Positions 50,140-60,425 are shown, counted from the stretch's first letter. The stretch: DNA of 64,000 nt from Stentor coeruleus (GCA_001970955.1 MPUH01000178.1:25548-89547), one strand, 5' to 3'. Translations and numbers: made by a program. The notes: generated from the letters alone by a model not told the origin.

Positions 50140-52617
50140 TTAGTTGCATTTTGACTCTTCTAACACCAAGCTGAAATCTTTTTCTAAATGCTCGAGAAGA
50201 TATGAAGTGACTTTTATTTTATTTGCAGTTTTAGCAAAGTCATTGCTCAGAACTTTTTCATTAAAAATACTCTCAGCATTAAAAATCCGAATATTATCTT
50301 CTGACAATCTCTGCTGATTACATTCCATATTGCTAATAAGTAAATGTAAAGCAACTCTAAATGCAAACTTCCACCCTTTCACCAAAAAATAGTCCCAAAC
50401 CTCATAAAGTACCTCTTTTCTCTCTTGTAAACAGCTTGAAAACACAGTTAAAAACCAAGAACTACTATAATTATTCGACAACATATCAAGTTCTACAAGT
50501 ATCGAATAAAACTTCGGGAATTTCATTTCAGCAAGTTTGTCCAACTGATAAAAAAAACATTTAAGCCTTTTCATACTTTCCCCAAGCAACTCTTTCATCT
50601 TAAACTTTTCTAAAAACGCACAAAAAAGCATAAAAGCAACACTTTCATCTTCAAACAATATAAGAAAAGTTCCTGCTATAAAATTCATCCCTTGACAATA
50701 CCCAATACTAGGATTATAAGCAGCATAAACTTTAAGTATTCTTTTTAATCCATCTTGTATATCAATATTATCTTGATAAGATCTAAATACATCCATATCA
50801 ATAATATAATAATATTTCTCTATAATTTCTTGATTTTTACATAAACCAGCTAATTCATCATATGTTTTTTTAGGGAAATAATCTTTAAGTGCATTTATCC
50901 ATAAACTTTTTCTAATTTCAATTGATTTTGGCTGTATTTCAATTAAACATTTTTTGTAGATACGCATTTTAAGTATTTCATTACATGATTTTTTTAGGAA
51001 TAAAAGAGGTATACATTCTTGAGGGGATAGATAAGGTAATGCTAGTTGAAATGGTAAAACTATTGTAACCATAAATGAACGACGCTTTTTTTTATAAACA
51101 CTTGATGGCTGATGAAGTAAAGATAGGATTTCTATTACAAGTTCTGAGGCTATTTCGTATTTTATTGCGAAAGTTTGGATTACTGATTTGGCCATGCTGA
51201 AATCAATTGCGTATCTCCACATTTTCATTGAGATGTCATTGAGAACTTCTACTGCAATTTTACGTTCTATGATGTTTATACTAGATTCTTTGGATGTACT
51301 GAGTTTATTTGCCAGTTTACGGAAGAAACCTTGGCTTTTATGAGATCTGAGTTTTTTTTCAGTGAGTTTTAGCTCGTAGTTTAGTTTGCGCTCGATTATT
51401 GTTTCGATCACATTTAGCCAGCGAGAATCTTCGTTTAAATTACTATCAGCTATCAAAAACTCATATAAGAATTTTTTCTTACCTTTATACTTTGTATGTA
51501 TCCTCTCTGCAATATCCAACAATGTGATAAACAAAACATTACTTCTTTCTGAACTTCCAAGCTCATTAATAATTTTTTTAAACATTTCAGCCAATTTAGT
51601 AATCTCAACAAGGCCAATACTCCTTTTCCATTTCCTTTTTTCTAATTCTATAATAAACTGTTCTTTCCCATTTGTCGAATCCAATATCTGCATCATCCTT
51701 TCACAATTAGCCGCATCTGATTCTTTTTTTTCAAGCAATAAATCTAAAGTTCTACTAATAATCTCAGATTCTTGTAATGCAGGAGGTCCAGTTCTTATCA
51801 TATAATCCTTATAAGTTTCAGCAATTATTTTTTTCGGCATAAAATTCTGGATTTTTCTTATAACCTCATCAGAATCATATAAACAAGAAACATTTTGAAA
51901 TTTTTTACTTATATTCTGAATACTATCTTGGAGTATTTTATAATAAACCCCAGCATAAAATAGATATTTTTCAGCTATTGTTTTAGTAAAATACACTCGA
52001 CTTTCTTCATTTTTTTTTATTTGCTGTAGAATTTTCATAGTTTCTGTTGTAAAAATTTCTAAATACTCATTAGCTTGTTGTTCTGCCGATAAAAATTTTA
52101 TCATATCTTCTTCTATTGTCAATTTCATTTTATCTTTATTTAATGCAAAACTTGTCCTATGGCTTTCTTTAATTTCCATATTACACATTCCTTCATAAGT
52201 TTCAGAATTTTTATAATACGCAATCTTACAATCTTCAAATTTCTTATAACATAAGTTTAATGTATCTACAGAACACTTAGTTTCTATTTCTAATTCATTT
52301 ATGGTTTTCCTAATGATTTCTGAGTAAAGGACTAATGGATCTTCAATATCATGTTTTATATGATTTAAAAGTTCTAATAGTCCATTTGTGTAATCGTATA
52401 AGTAGCTTTTAACAGAAAAAAGTGCTTTTGATAATGGGTTTTGATCATTTTCATCTAATATGAAATTAGAGTGGATTTTGGCAATTGCCTTATGATGGTC
52501 TTCAAATGCGGTATCAATATTTTTAAACATAGCTAAAAGCATATCGATTTGCTCTACTCCTTGAAGTAGCGGCCCAAGAACAGTTTTTGAAAACATTGAA
52601 AGTCCTTCTTTATTCAT
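50140..52617 (-). CDS. F-BAR-like and TBC domain protein (probable Rab GAP), 825 aa
   Basis: The C-terminal domain (about residues 550-770) is a TBC Rab-GAP: IIDMDVFR near 610 supplies the arginine finger, and GYCQGMNF near 646 the glutamine finger, so GAP activity is expected. The first 250 residues are long helices starting MFSKTVLGPLLQG, with the length and pattern of an F-BAR (FCH) membrane-curving domain. The middle (300-540) is helical and not identified. An F-BAR plus TBC combination suits a protein that bends membrane and switches off a Rab at the same site. In known eukaryotes F-BAR is more often paired with RhoGAP or SH3 domains. A composition switch occurs near 51430 inside the gene. 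Stop TAA. Confidence 0.82.
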   Translation of the reverse strand: MNKEGLSMFSKTVLGPLLQGVEQIDMLLAMFKNIDTAFEDHHKAIAKIHSNFILDENDQNPLSKALFSVKSYLYDYTNGLLELLNHIKHDIEDPLVLYSEIIRKTINELEIETKCSVDTLNLCYKKFEDCKIAYYKNSETYEGMCNMEIKESHRTSFALNKDKMKLTIEEDMIKFLSAEQQANEYLEIFTTETMKILQQIKKNEESRVYFTKTIAEKYLFYAGVYYKILQDSIQNISKKFQNVSCLYDSDEVIRKIQNFMPKKIIAETYKDYMIRTGPPALQESEIISRTLDLLLEKKESDAANCERMMQILDSTNGKEQFIIELEKRKWKRSIGLVEITKLAEMFKKIINELGSSERSNVLFITLLDIAERIHTKYKGKKKFLYEFLIADSNLNEDSRWLNVIETIIERKLNYELKLTEKKLRSHKSQGFFRKLANKLSTSKESSINIIERKIAVEVLNDISMKMWRYAIDFSMAKSVIQTFAIKYEIASELVIEILSLLHQPSSVYKKKRRSFMVTIVLPFQLALPYLSPQECIPLLFLKKSCNEILKMRIYKKCLIEIQPKSIEIRKSLWINALKDYFPKKTYDELAGLCKNQEIIEKYYYIIDMDVFRSYQDNIDIQDGLKRILKVYAAYNPSIGYCQGMNFIAGTFLILFEDESVAFMLFCAFLEKFKMKELLGESMKRLKCFFYQLDKLAEMKFPKFYSILVELDMLSNNYSSSWFLTVFSSCLQERKEVLYEVWDYFLVKGWKFAFRVALHLLISNMECNQQRLSEDNIRIFNAESIFNEKVLSNDFAKTANKIKVTSYLLEHLEKDFSLVLEESKCN

Positions 52618-52647
52618 TATATAAATGAAAATAACTAATATAATTAA

Positions 52648-55161
52648 CTAAGTATTGAAATTTTCTTTTGCGCATTTGGAAGAGAACCACCGTTGAACTA
52701 AAATGTTTAATAAAGCCAAACCACCGATAGTTAAAACAATTGCGCTCTTACTAAAATCTTCAGATAAGACATCAAAAGACTTTTCAGGCATAACTCTTAT
52801 AAGAAACATATCTAAATCATAAGCAATAACAACAGAAGTTGACTCTAGCCAGGTTTCAGTTGTAGCTAACTTAGTAATTCCTTCTAATTCAATAAAATAA
52901 TTAGCAATGTTAACCGAACTCCAAGGAATATTTGGCTTGTATATCGGTAATGTTGGATCATCAAACAACCCTTCATCATGATTATCCTCAAGTTTCCTTC
53001 TAGGTGACAAAAACGCTGAATCTAAAAGATAAATCTGATTTGACTCAAGTATCATAACAAGACTAGGTTTTGTTATTCCTTGCAAAGTTGTCGTGAATTT
53101 CATATCTTTAACCCCATAAGGAAAAACATAAGTTTGTGTAAAAACAGTAACTTCAGGTGTAAACTTAGAAGAATAATCAGTTGAAAATCCTCCAGAATAA
53201 TAACCTTGTAAAACATCACTAGCTGAATCATCAACATTAGACTTGAAAAATTCTGCTGATATTATTTCATATCTTTCATATTTTATATTCCAATAGTGAA
53301 TATATAGTTTTTGTTCATGGAATGCTAAATGAATTGATCCTGAAACTTGATCTTGATGAAGTCTGTATATAATATGTCCTGATATTGCATTGATAACATA
53401 AACAAATAATTCTTGACCTTTTTGTGATGCTACGGCAAATAAGTTCTCATCAGCGTATTTGTAAATAAGCCTTGAAGTCCCTGTAGCTATAGCGGGTTGA
53501 TGGATTTTACCAGCTTTATTTGTGATATAAGTCAATATTTTTTCCCCACTGCCTAGTTTCATTGCCCATACTTTTGAGTTTATTCCATTATTATGTTTAA
53601 GTCCTTCAATCAACCCATTTTTTGAATCAATCACATAGAAAAACAGCTCGGGACCTGAATGCTTGACAACTGGAAGTAATTTAAAATCCTTATCAACTAA
53701 ATAAACCGCTGAGTCTTCTTCATTGCCAATCTGCAAAACATCTACAGTTTCAATATCATAGCTTTGTTCTTTGATTTTTTTCCCTTCAATTATATCCAAA
53801 TAAGTCAATTTCGTTTTTTTACCATCATTTTCTATTAAAATAGCTTCTTCATGGCTTAGTTGGACAACTTTTATTAAATTCTTAACTTTGAGTCTCCAGA
53901 AAATCTGTGAATTTAACGATTGGATTGCGAAAATATACTCAGATTTGCTTACTGCGATTATAAGTTTTTTAAAAGCAAAACTGTCTTTTTCAAGTGCTTC
54001 TAATTCAATACTTCGATGGTTTATTTGAGACTCAATACGTAAAAGAAAGTTAGTCAAAACATCAGACCAGGTGTTATGATCTTTAATATAAGCGAAATAT
54101 TGATTATGGGCATGCATTTCTTTACTTGGTAATTCTAAGAAATATAATGATGATGTATGACCAAGACCTTCTTCACGAATCCAACGTATTGAAGTGTTAC
54201 GAAAACATAAAATGCTATAGTCTTCATATAAAATATAACCAAAAAATTCACCTTTTGAGTTTATATAACCCCAAAACTTAAGTACTGGTATAGATGATGA
54301 AGGTAATGTTATTGAAGATCCTTCTAATGAATAAATCGTCAAATCTGAAGAAGACTCTACAAGCCACATTTGGCTATTTTCTGATGGCATATGTTTACCG
54401 ATTTGCTTAATACTCTTCCCTTCATCTCCAGCAATCTCAACCAAATTCTCATTTTCACAAACATAAAACTTATCAAGAACACTTTGAACCCTTCCAACAT
54501 CCCAATTAATCTCTTTAACTTCACCATCATTTATAACCTTAGCCCTTTTTCCATTAATCGCCACACAAGAATCTTTAGCACAAATCACTTCACCAAATCC
54601 ACCAAATTCAATTTTCTCAGTAATCCAATTTTTACTATTAATCTTCCACACATTCTTTTCTTTATCCATAACAAAAATTGAATCTTTATTCTTAAAGACA
54701 ATCCTCTCAGGTTTCCCTAAATCGATTTTTTTCATCAATTCTCCTTCTTGTAATGAAATAATTTCTATAGTATTTTCAGTTAACACAGCTAAGACTTCTG
54801 ATATCCCTTGAGTTGTTAAAACTAATTGTAAAACTTCAGGCATTGGTCGAGACCATAAAATTTGTCCTTCTTGTATTGTCCACATTGTTAGAGTTCCTGA
54901 AGAATAAGTGAAAATCCCTGATGCTGACATTGTAAATAAAGGATAAGCATCAATTGAACTAAGAATTCTTCGCCATTCAAGTTCTCCTGATGGTTTGATC
55001 ATAGCTAAAATTCCTCTATTAGATATGGCAATTGACTTTCCTCCAGTTGTCGCATGGATGTCAATAACTTTTCCTATATGAAGTTTATGCCAGTCATATG
55101 TTCCGATTTGATCCTGATAGATACTTGCTGCAAATGTTACTAGGAGGAAGAATCGAAACAT
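52648..55161 (-). CDS. EMC1: ER membrane protein complex subunit 1 (EMC1), 837 aa
   Basis: A signal peptide (about residues 1-15) is followed directly by the EMC1 N-terminal pattern YQDQIGTYDWHKLHIGKV. Beta-propeller sequence of PQQ-like repeats fills residues about 20-640 (for example LWSRPMPE, IFWRLKVKN, GHIIYRLHQD). The DUF1620 region at about 620-800 includes TQTYVFPYGVKDM, and a single membrane span lies at about 812-830 near the C-terminus. EMC1 is the large lumenal subunit of the ER insertase that places tail-anchored and multi-span membrane proteins. The length is a little below the human 993. Composition resets near 54390 within the gene. The stop TAG lies 30 nt before the TBC gene start. 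Confidence 0.93.
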   Translation of the reverse strand: MFRFFLLVTFAASIYQDQIGTYDWHKLHIGKVIDIHATTGGKSIAISNRGILAMIKPSGELEWRRILSSIDAYPLFTMSASGIFTYSSGTLTMWTIQEGQILWSRPMPEVLQLVLTTQGISEVLAVLTENTIEIISLQEGELMKKIDLGKPERIVFKNKDSIFVMDKEKNVWKINSKNWITEKIEFGGFGEVICAKDSCVAINGKRAKVINDGEVKEINWDVGRVQSVLDKFYVCENENLVEIAGDEGKSIKQIGKHMPSENSQMWLVESSSDLTIYSLEGSSITLPSSSIPVLKFWGYINSKGEFFGYILYEDYSILCFRNTSIRWIREEGLGHTSSLYFLELPSKEMHAHNQYFAYIKDHNTWSDVLTNFLLRIESQINHRSIELEALEKDSFAFKKLIIAVSKSEYIFAIQSLNSQIFWRLKVKNLIKVVQLSHEEAILIENDGKKTKLTYLDIIEGKKIKEQSYDIETVDVLQIGNEEDSAVYLVDKDFKLLPVVKHSGPELFFYVIDSKNGLIEGLKHNNGINSKVWAMKLGSGEKILTYITNKAGKIHQPAIATGTSRLIYKYADENLFAVASQKGQELFVYVINAISGHIIYRLHQDQVSGSIHLAFHEQKLYIHYWNIKYERYEIISAEFFKSNVDDSASDVLQGYYSGGFSTDYSSKFTPEVTVFTQTYVFPYGVKDMKFTTTLQGITKPSLVMILESNQIYLLDSAFLSPRRKLEDNHDEGLFDDPTLPIYKPNIPWSSVNIANYFIELEGITKLATTETWLESTSVVIAYDLDMFLIRVMPEKSFDVLSEDFSKSAIVLTIGGLALLNILVQRWFSSKCAKENFNT

Positions 55162-55223
55162 ATTGTTTATTATATGGCTGGGTTATGAGGATTTTATAGT
55201 TAAAAGGTTATTAGTTTATTGGG

Positions 55224-57251
55224 TTATTTAAGTTTTTTCTTGTACTTTTTAAAGGTTTTTGCGATTTCTTGGTCTTTTTTTTTGATTCTTAGAAGCAGTT
55301 TATCTAGTTGAGAATTCGTTTCTTGGGAGGGTTTTTTTATGAATTTCGCACTGGGTCTGACAAGGTACAACCAAGACTTGAGGATTTTTTTTAGAATGGT
55401 TTTCATTGACCTTATCCGATACTGACGGATTTTCTTTTTCCTAGCAAGGAAAACGGTGAGATAGATCTTAAAATGCTTAAAAGCTTTTTTTAAAAGACTA
55501 TAATGATATTGGTCCAAACTTAAATGATAATTTCGATCTTTTATATATAACAACGACAGAAACCCTCGGATTGATTTACTTTTGAGGAATTTTTCATAAA
55601 AGTACACAGCAATGTTATCCCTTTGAACTGAGAAATTTTTTGTCATAGTTTTCCAACTACCTACAATTAAAAACATCAACTTTTTATTACGTTTTTCTAT
55701 AAAAACCTCAGTCTGTTTCATGTTTTTCCCATTGTAAACCACATATTTTTTCCATGTTTTCAAAACATTAGACAACCTTTTCAAAGTTTTCATCCTTATA
55801 ACCTTACATATCCATAATTCTCTTTTCCAAGATAACAAGCATTTCCTCAAGACTTTTTCCTTATAAAAACTCTTATATTTTTCTTCATCTTTATCATCAT
55901 CTCTAAGTAATTCTTCAATAGTCTGACTAAGTTCTTCATATGAATTTGTTATGTTCATATCGCTTTCATCTTCAAAATCAAGTTTTGAAACAAGTTCTTC
56001 TTTTATAAAATCAATAGCAAGTTTTTTATCAGTCCTCCCAGTTTCTTGTCTGAATTTTGGGGATAAAAACTGATTAATATCGCTATTTCCACTACTAAGA
56101 ATCCTTGAAGAAGGACTGACTATATCTTTAAGTACAGAAGGACTACAGTATTCATGTGAAGGCATTGAAGGATAACTTATTTTACTAGGTGGGGACTGTA
56201 TTTCATCACAAAAATCCCCAAAATCGTTAAGTAAAATGCTTTTGCGCTCGCGCAAAAGGGACTGAAGAACGCTTATTTGTTTATTAAGCACAGCATAAAG
56301 AGCTTTCATATATTCAGTATTACATCCAAAAACCGGGAAATGTAATAAAGATTGAGGATAATGGCTTAATTGTGAAAATTTCATTAAATCAGATGTTATT
56401 CCATCAACTTTATTCTCTGAATCTTCACTACATTCTACAGATGGTTCTTCATATGTTTGAAGAAAACATTGAAGATCAACATTACCTTGGCTATGCAAAT
56501 ATAATATTATTTCACAATAAAGCCATTTATAAATTTTACATACAATTTCTTCTTCTAAATGAGCTGAGTTAATATTAAGTTGTTCTTGGATTTTTTGCAT
56601 AAACTCTAATACTGCTATAGGTCTTATTTTCCCTTCATTTTGAATTGTTGTGATTTCCCGGTATTTGTTTGCAAGTTTTATATTAAGTTGTTTGATATCA
56701 GAAGGGTTTGGGAGGGTAGATTTTGATAGTTGGGGCCAGATGGTTTCGAAAAGCTCGTTTTTTATTTGAAAAAACACAATTTCTTTATGGATTTTTAGGA
56801 TAAATTGTTCGTTTATATAAAGATAAGGTATAAGAGATGAAGATAATTCCATAGCTTGTATTATGTCTTTTTGTGTTGAGTAATTAAGAACTTCACCATC
56901 GATTTCTCTTATACTAGGAAAGTAGTTCATTATTATTGGAGTAAGGTTTGGATGACGTGCTGCTGGATTTCCTTTGATTATTATCACTGAAAGAGCTTCT
57001 TTGTTTGAGATTTTTGCTAGGCTTAATAAAGATCGGATTTGATTATTCGCTATGTTTAAATAAAGTAAATTTGTGAATTGCTCGATTCCATCTAAACTTG
57101 TAAGGTTGTTAAAAGATAGATCGAGATGGGTGATGCTTGATAGTTTTAGTGGGATAAAGTCTAAAATATCAATTTCTTTGAAGGTCAGCTCGATTTTGTT
57201 GGAGGTCAGAAGCTCTTTTTTCAAGTGGTTGGATAATTTCGAGGGTTTCAT
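55224..57251 (-). CDS. Leucine-rich-repeat protein with helical C-terminus, 675 aa
   Basis: Residues about 20-130 hold SDS22-type leucine-rich repeats (LSSITHLDLSFNNLTSLDG, FTNLLYLNIANNQIRSLLSL) closed by an LRRcap-like segment (NPAARHPNLTPIIMNYFP). The rest is helical. From about 480 to 640 it shows spaced Trp/aromatic helices (LLSWKRELWICKV, LKTWKKYV, VGSWKTMTKNF) that resemble SFI1-type centrin-binding repeats. LRR plus such helices is typical of centriole, basal-body or axonemal proteins (LRRCC1/CEP97-like in outline), so a basal-body role with centrin is a reasonable inference for a ciliate, not proven. Stop TAA. Confidence 0.78.
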   Translation of the reverse strand: MKPSKLSNHLKKELLTSNKIELTFKEIDILDFIPLKLSSITHLDLSFNNLTSLDGIEQFTNLLYLNIANNQIRSLLSLAKISNKEALSVIIIKGNPAARHPNLTPIIMNYFPSIREIDGEVLNYSTQKDIIQAMELSSSLIPYLYINEQFILKIHKEIVFFQIKNELFETIWPQLSKSTLPNPSDIKQLNIKLANKYREITTIQNEGKIRPIAVLEFMQKIQEQLNINSAHLEEEIVCKIYKWLYCEIILYLHSQGNVDLQCFLQTYEEPSVECSEDSENKVDGITSDLMKFSQLSHYPQSLLHFPVFGCNTEYMKALYAVLNKQISVLQSLLRERKSILLNDFGDFCDEIQSPPSKISYPSMPSHEYCSPSVLKDIVSPSSRILSSGNSDINQFLSPKFRQETGRTDKKLAIDFIKEELVSKLDFEDESDMNITNSYEELSQTIEELLRDDDKDEEKYKSFYKEKVLRKCLLSWKRELWICKVIRMKTLKRLSNVLKTWKKYVVYNGKNMKQTEVFIEKRNKKLMFLIVGSWKTMTKNFSVQRDNIAVYFYEKFLKSKSIRGFLSLLYIKDRNYHLSLDQYHYSLLKKAFKHFKIYLTVFLARKKKIRQYRIRSMKTILKKILKSWLYLVRPSAKFIKKPSQETNSQLDKLLLRIKKKDQEIAKTFKKYKKKLK

Positions 57252-57462
57252 GGGTTATTTTATATAATAAAGTTATTAAAAAACCTTTATTTTAAGTCGC
57301 TTCTATAAAAATTAGACTTGATATTATACTAGATAAGGATGCTTTTATAGATTTATGGAGATAAAGTTATATGAAAATTTGGATGATTTTTTGGAAATTG
57401 ATTTATTGATTTTGATAATAATATAGATTTATAAATTGATATTTATAAAGTTAAGTAAATAT

Positions 57463-58869
57463 CTAATGCTGTGCTGGCGCTACATAAGGGATCAAACCAA
57501 TATAAGCTTGACCTGGCTGCTGGAAAGAACCAATAGGCACATTTCTACGTGATTGCTCTAAAGTCTTAGTAGCTTTGTAAAGTTTGAAAGCCATAAAGAC
57601 TAAAATAGCATAAACTATCACGACAATAGCCCCCATAAAAGGACAGTGGCCATTTGATCTGTAACCTTCCTTATTTTTATGACCACCTTCTGACTCATCT
57701 TCATTCTTGTTGTCATCCCAATCTTTTTTATCATTCTTATCTTCATTGTCTTTTTCATCTCCATCATGATTGTGCTCTGAATGACCGTTATGTCCTCCAT
57801 GGCTAAGGTTTCCTTCGTCGTCATCATCTTTATCGTCCCAATCATCATGATCATCTTTATCGTCCCAATCATCGTGATCATCTTTGTCATCATGATCATC
57901 TTTATCGTCCCAATCATCGTGATCATCTTTATCGTCATGATCATCTTTATCGTCCCAATCATCGTGATCATCTTTGTCGTCATGATCATCTTTATCGTCC
58001 CAATCATCGTGATCATCTCTATCATCCCAATCGTCATGATCATCTTTATCATCCCAATCATCATGATCATCATGATCATCTTTATCATCTTTATCATCCC
58101 AATCATCATGATCATCTTTATCATCCCAATCATCTCTATCATCTCTATCATCATGATCATCTTTATCATCCCAATCATCTCTATCATCTCTATCATCATG
58201 ATCATCTTTATCGTCCCAATCATCATGATCATCTTTATCATCCCAATCATCATTATCAAATACATAAAGTTTTCTTCCACGTTTTTCAGGCCCCTTATCC
58301 TCTGAATTATGAGGAGGGGGGACATGCTTATGTTGTCTATTATTCCAATTTCTAACTCTTTTCCATGAAGCCAAGCCAACTAAAGCAAGCATTATGACCC
58401 CCAAGAAAATGAGCATATTAAGGAAGCATTTCGCTGTTTCAGAAGTTTTCATTCTTCCAGCACGGATTCCTGATTTAAAAGTAATACAAAGTAAGCAAAA
58501 CATAATCATTCTACCAATTACCATGTATTTGCTTGGCATATCATTAGGATGATTTTCTGGAGGATATGCAAGATTGACAGCCCAAATTATATGAATGACG
58601 ACTGTTATAGCAAGAAGTAAGGATGATGTTATTCTAACCCATTTAGCCCAGCAGTCAACAGAATTTTGTACAGAAAGGGTTTCAGAAGTCGCTGTTGAGA
58701 CTGGAGCAAACGGAATGGATTGAGCCTGAGGGGAAGGCTGAAGTGGTGCTGAAGGTGCTGGAGAGTTAATAAGGGGTGCGTATTGAAGACGACCATCGCT
58801 TCCCATAACTAAATTTCCCTGTCCTGAGGGCATAGACGGATATAATCTTGATCGGTCTTGAAGTTCCAT
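57463..58869 (-). CDS. Four-span membrane protein with a long DDx repeat, 468 aa
   Basis: N-terminal Pro/Gln/Ser-rich part (1-70), then three membrane spans (about 75-97, 108-130, 142-162), a hydrophilic region of about 265 residues, and a final span (about 415-438) with a short tail. The hydrophilic part is dominated by an array in which almost every third residue is W, K, H or R and the others are Asp (about residues 206-349), followed by Gly/His/Glu-rich sequence. Such a strongly acidic loop could bind Ca2+ or other cations; the His could add Zn2+ or Cu2+ affinity. No family is recognised. The array is encoded by a minisatellite, so its length probably varies between copies. Stop TAG. Confidence 0.8.
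   Translation of the reverse strand: MELQDRSRLYPSMPSGQGNLVMGSDGRLQYAPLINSPAPSAPLQPSPQAQSIPFAPVSTATSETLSVQNSVDCWAKWVRITSSLLLAITVVIHIIWAVNLAYPPENHPNDMPSKYMVIGRMIMFCLLCITFKSGIRAGRMKTSETAKCFLNMLIFLGVIMLALVGLASWKRVRNWNNRQHKHVPPPHNSEDKGPEKRGRKLYVFDNDDWDDKDDHDDWDDKDDHDDRDDRDDWDDKDDHDDRDDRDDWDDKDDHDDWDDKDDKDDHDDHDDWDDKDDHDDWDDRDDHDDWDDKDDHDDKDDHDDWDDKDDHDDKDDHDDWDDKDDHDDKDDHDDWDDKDDHDDWDDKDDDDEGNLSHGGHNGHSEHNHDGDEKDNEDKNDKKDWDDNKNEDESEGGHKNKEGYRSNGHCPFMGAIVVIVYAILVFMAFKLYKATKTLEQSRRNVPIGSFQQPGQAYIGLIPYVAPAQH
57822..58253 (-). repeat. Minisatellite, 9-nt units (GATGATNNN), about 48 units
   Basis: The coding strand repeats GATGAT followed by TGG, AAA/AAG, CAT/CAC or AGA. Units group into larger blocks of W-K-H order, sometimes with R in place of K or H. 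Synonymous changes (GAC for GAT) are concentrated in the lower-coordinate half. All six frames stay largely open because the unit length is a multiple of three. Confidence 0.92.
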
Positions 58870-59225
58870 TTATAATTAGTCAGAAATCCCTTTTCTTCTC
58901 CCGAATCAGAATACCATTTTTAATAGTTTGATAAATAATACTTGGGTAAGTAGAATTGTAAAATTAATTTTAAAGGTTTTTTCAAATGAGTCTTGCTTAG
59001 ATTTCAAGGTTTATGAATGATTTTGAGTATTTAAGAAAAGAAAATATTTTGAAGTTTTATTGTATATAGCTGTATATTGGGAATATTTTAATTTTAGGTG
59101 TTAATTTTATCGATAAAAGTGATATAATAATTCAATATATCATTTTCAAAAAGTATCAAAATCTGATCTAAGCTATACAATTCTTACATATAACAATAAC
59201 TATTAAATATGTCTGATAATTATTT
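58870..59225. other. Divergent intergenic region, 356 nt
   Basis: Contains the promoters of the DDx-repeat gene and the EF-hand gene. No other feature is supported. Confidence 0.45.
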
Positions 59226-59525
59226 ATGGTAACACGTAGAGATATTGAAAATATACTATCGAACTCATTGCAATTAGAAAAACTTGTTCAGGTCGCAATG
59301 AAAACTGTGGATGCTGATGGTTCAGGTTTTATCGATAAGAAAGAGCTTGGGAATATCATGCGTCAGGTTGCTATGGATGTTGGTGACGATACACCTACTG
59401 AGATTGATGTTGATGAAGTCTTCAAAGAATTCGATAAGGATCAAGACGGTAAAATAAACTTTGAAGAGTTTAAAGAGATTATTATACGTGTTTTGAAAAA
59501 CATATTAAACTCTAATATGATTTGA
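59226..59525 (+). CDS. Two-EF-hand calcium-binding protein, 99 aa
   Basis: Two canonical 12-residue loops: D29-A-D-G-S-G-F-I-D-K-K-E40 and D70-K-D-Q-D-G-K-I-N-F-E-E81, each with Asp at positions 1, 3 and 5 (or Asn/Ser variants), Gly at 6 and Glu at 12, so both should bind Ca2+. They form one EF pair, half of a calmodulin-like protein. The flanking helices are complete. An ATG 16 nt upstream is in another frame and stops after seven codons, so 59226 is the start. No membrane anchor or myristoyl signal. It is probably a small Ca2+ sensor that regulates a partner. Stop TGA. Confidence 0.85.
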   Translation: MVTRRDIENILSNSLQLEKLVQVAMKTVDADGSGFIDKKELGNIMRQVAMDVGDDTPTEIDVDEVFKEFDKDQDGKINFEEFKEIIIRVLKNILNSNMI

Positions 59526-59777
59526 TATTAAAAACGCTATATAATTTTATGATATTTAGGGATATTATATGTATGAAAATATATTTTTCTATTGAAATTT
59601 TTGTTTGAAAACTATTATATGATTATAATAATATATATTCAAACATGTCTTGTAAATTCTAAATCAAAGCATAGTTTCTGGAAGATTATGTATTTTTAAT
59701 AGTGAATATTATCATAGATAATAACTTGATTATTATATAAAGTATTATTTTATATACAAAAATACTTATAAAATAAT

Positions 59778-60425
59778 ATGCAAAACAAACTACTCTTCGC
59801 ATTACGTCATGGAGAACGGGCTGATCGAGCTTTTACCCATCGTCCCTGCCCTTTAAACTTCGACCCCTGCCTAACTGAAAAAGGTTTACTTCAAGCTGAA
59901 CAGTCCTCTCAAAGAATTTTATCATTTATTCCCCCAAACAAATCTGTTCATCTAGTCAGTTCCCCTTTTCTTAGATGTATAGAAACTGCTAGTTTTATAG
60001 CAAAAAAACTTAATATCCCAATACATATTGAAGAAGGATTTGCTGAGTTTTTATTTACATGGGATTTTGATTTCAATCCTCTTAAAAAACTTCATATTAG
60101 AGCTCAAGGAATCCCAGCTTTAGAACAAGAACTTGGGGTAAGGATTATTGATAATATACATTTAACCGGATCTGTTTATCCTGAAACATATAATATGGGT
60201 AACAATCGAGTTAAAAATAATTGGCAGGTTTATTTTCCTAGGATTAATGAAGATGTAGTTATTTGTGTTTCACATTTATTTGTTGTTGGATCACTAACTG
60301 AAATTTGGCTTGATAGAAGATATTCGATTTCAGAAGATGGGTATTGCAAACTTACGATTGGTAGTTTTGATGGACAAAAGTATGAGGTAAAACAAGTGTG
60401 TGATTATTCTCATGCAACTCAATAA
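59778..60425 (+). CDS. Histidine-phosphatase-superfamily protein (phosphoglycerate-mutase fold), 215 aa
   Basis: The N-terminus has the RHGER motif (residues 10-14, His11 as phospho-acceptor), followed by SSPFLRCIETASFIAKKL (the conserved SSPxxRxxxTA, Arg69) and, near the C-terminus, CVSHLFVVGSLTE, whose His is the second catalytic residue. All four core residues of the superfamily appear present. The RHGERAD start resembles the UBASH3/STS phosphatase branch more than glycolytic mutases. Cytosolic, no signal peptide. The substrate is not determined. A TTATAAAA lies 5 nt before the start; 54 nt separate it from the kinase gene that follows on the same strand. Stop TAA. Confidence 0.88.
   Translation: MQNKLLFALRHGERADRAFTHRPCPLNFDPCLTEKGLLQAEQSSQRILSFIPPNKSVHLVSSPFLRCIETASFIAKKLNIPIHIEEGFAEFLFTWDFDFNPLKKLHIRAQGIPALEQELGVRIIDNIHLTGSVYPETYNMGNNRVKNNWQVYFPRINEDVVICVSHLFVVGSLTEIWLDRRYSISEDGYCKLTIGSFDGQKYEVKQVCDYSHATQ

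Noticed and set aside
57618-58379. Met/Ile-rich frame (minus) and a similar Ile-rich plus frame over the DDx repeat
   Set aside because: Shadows of the 9-nt coding repeat; the Asp frame has the membrane spans and complex ends of a real gene.
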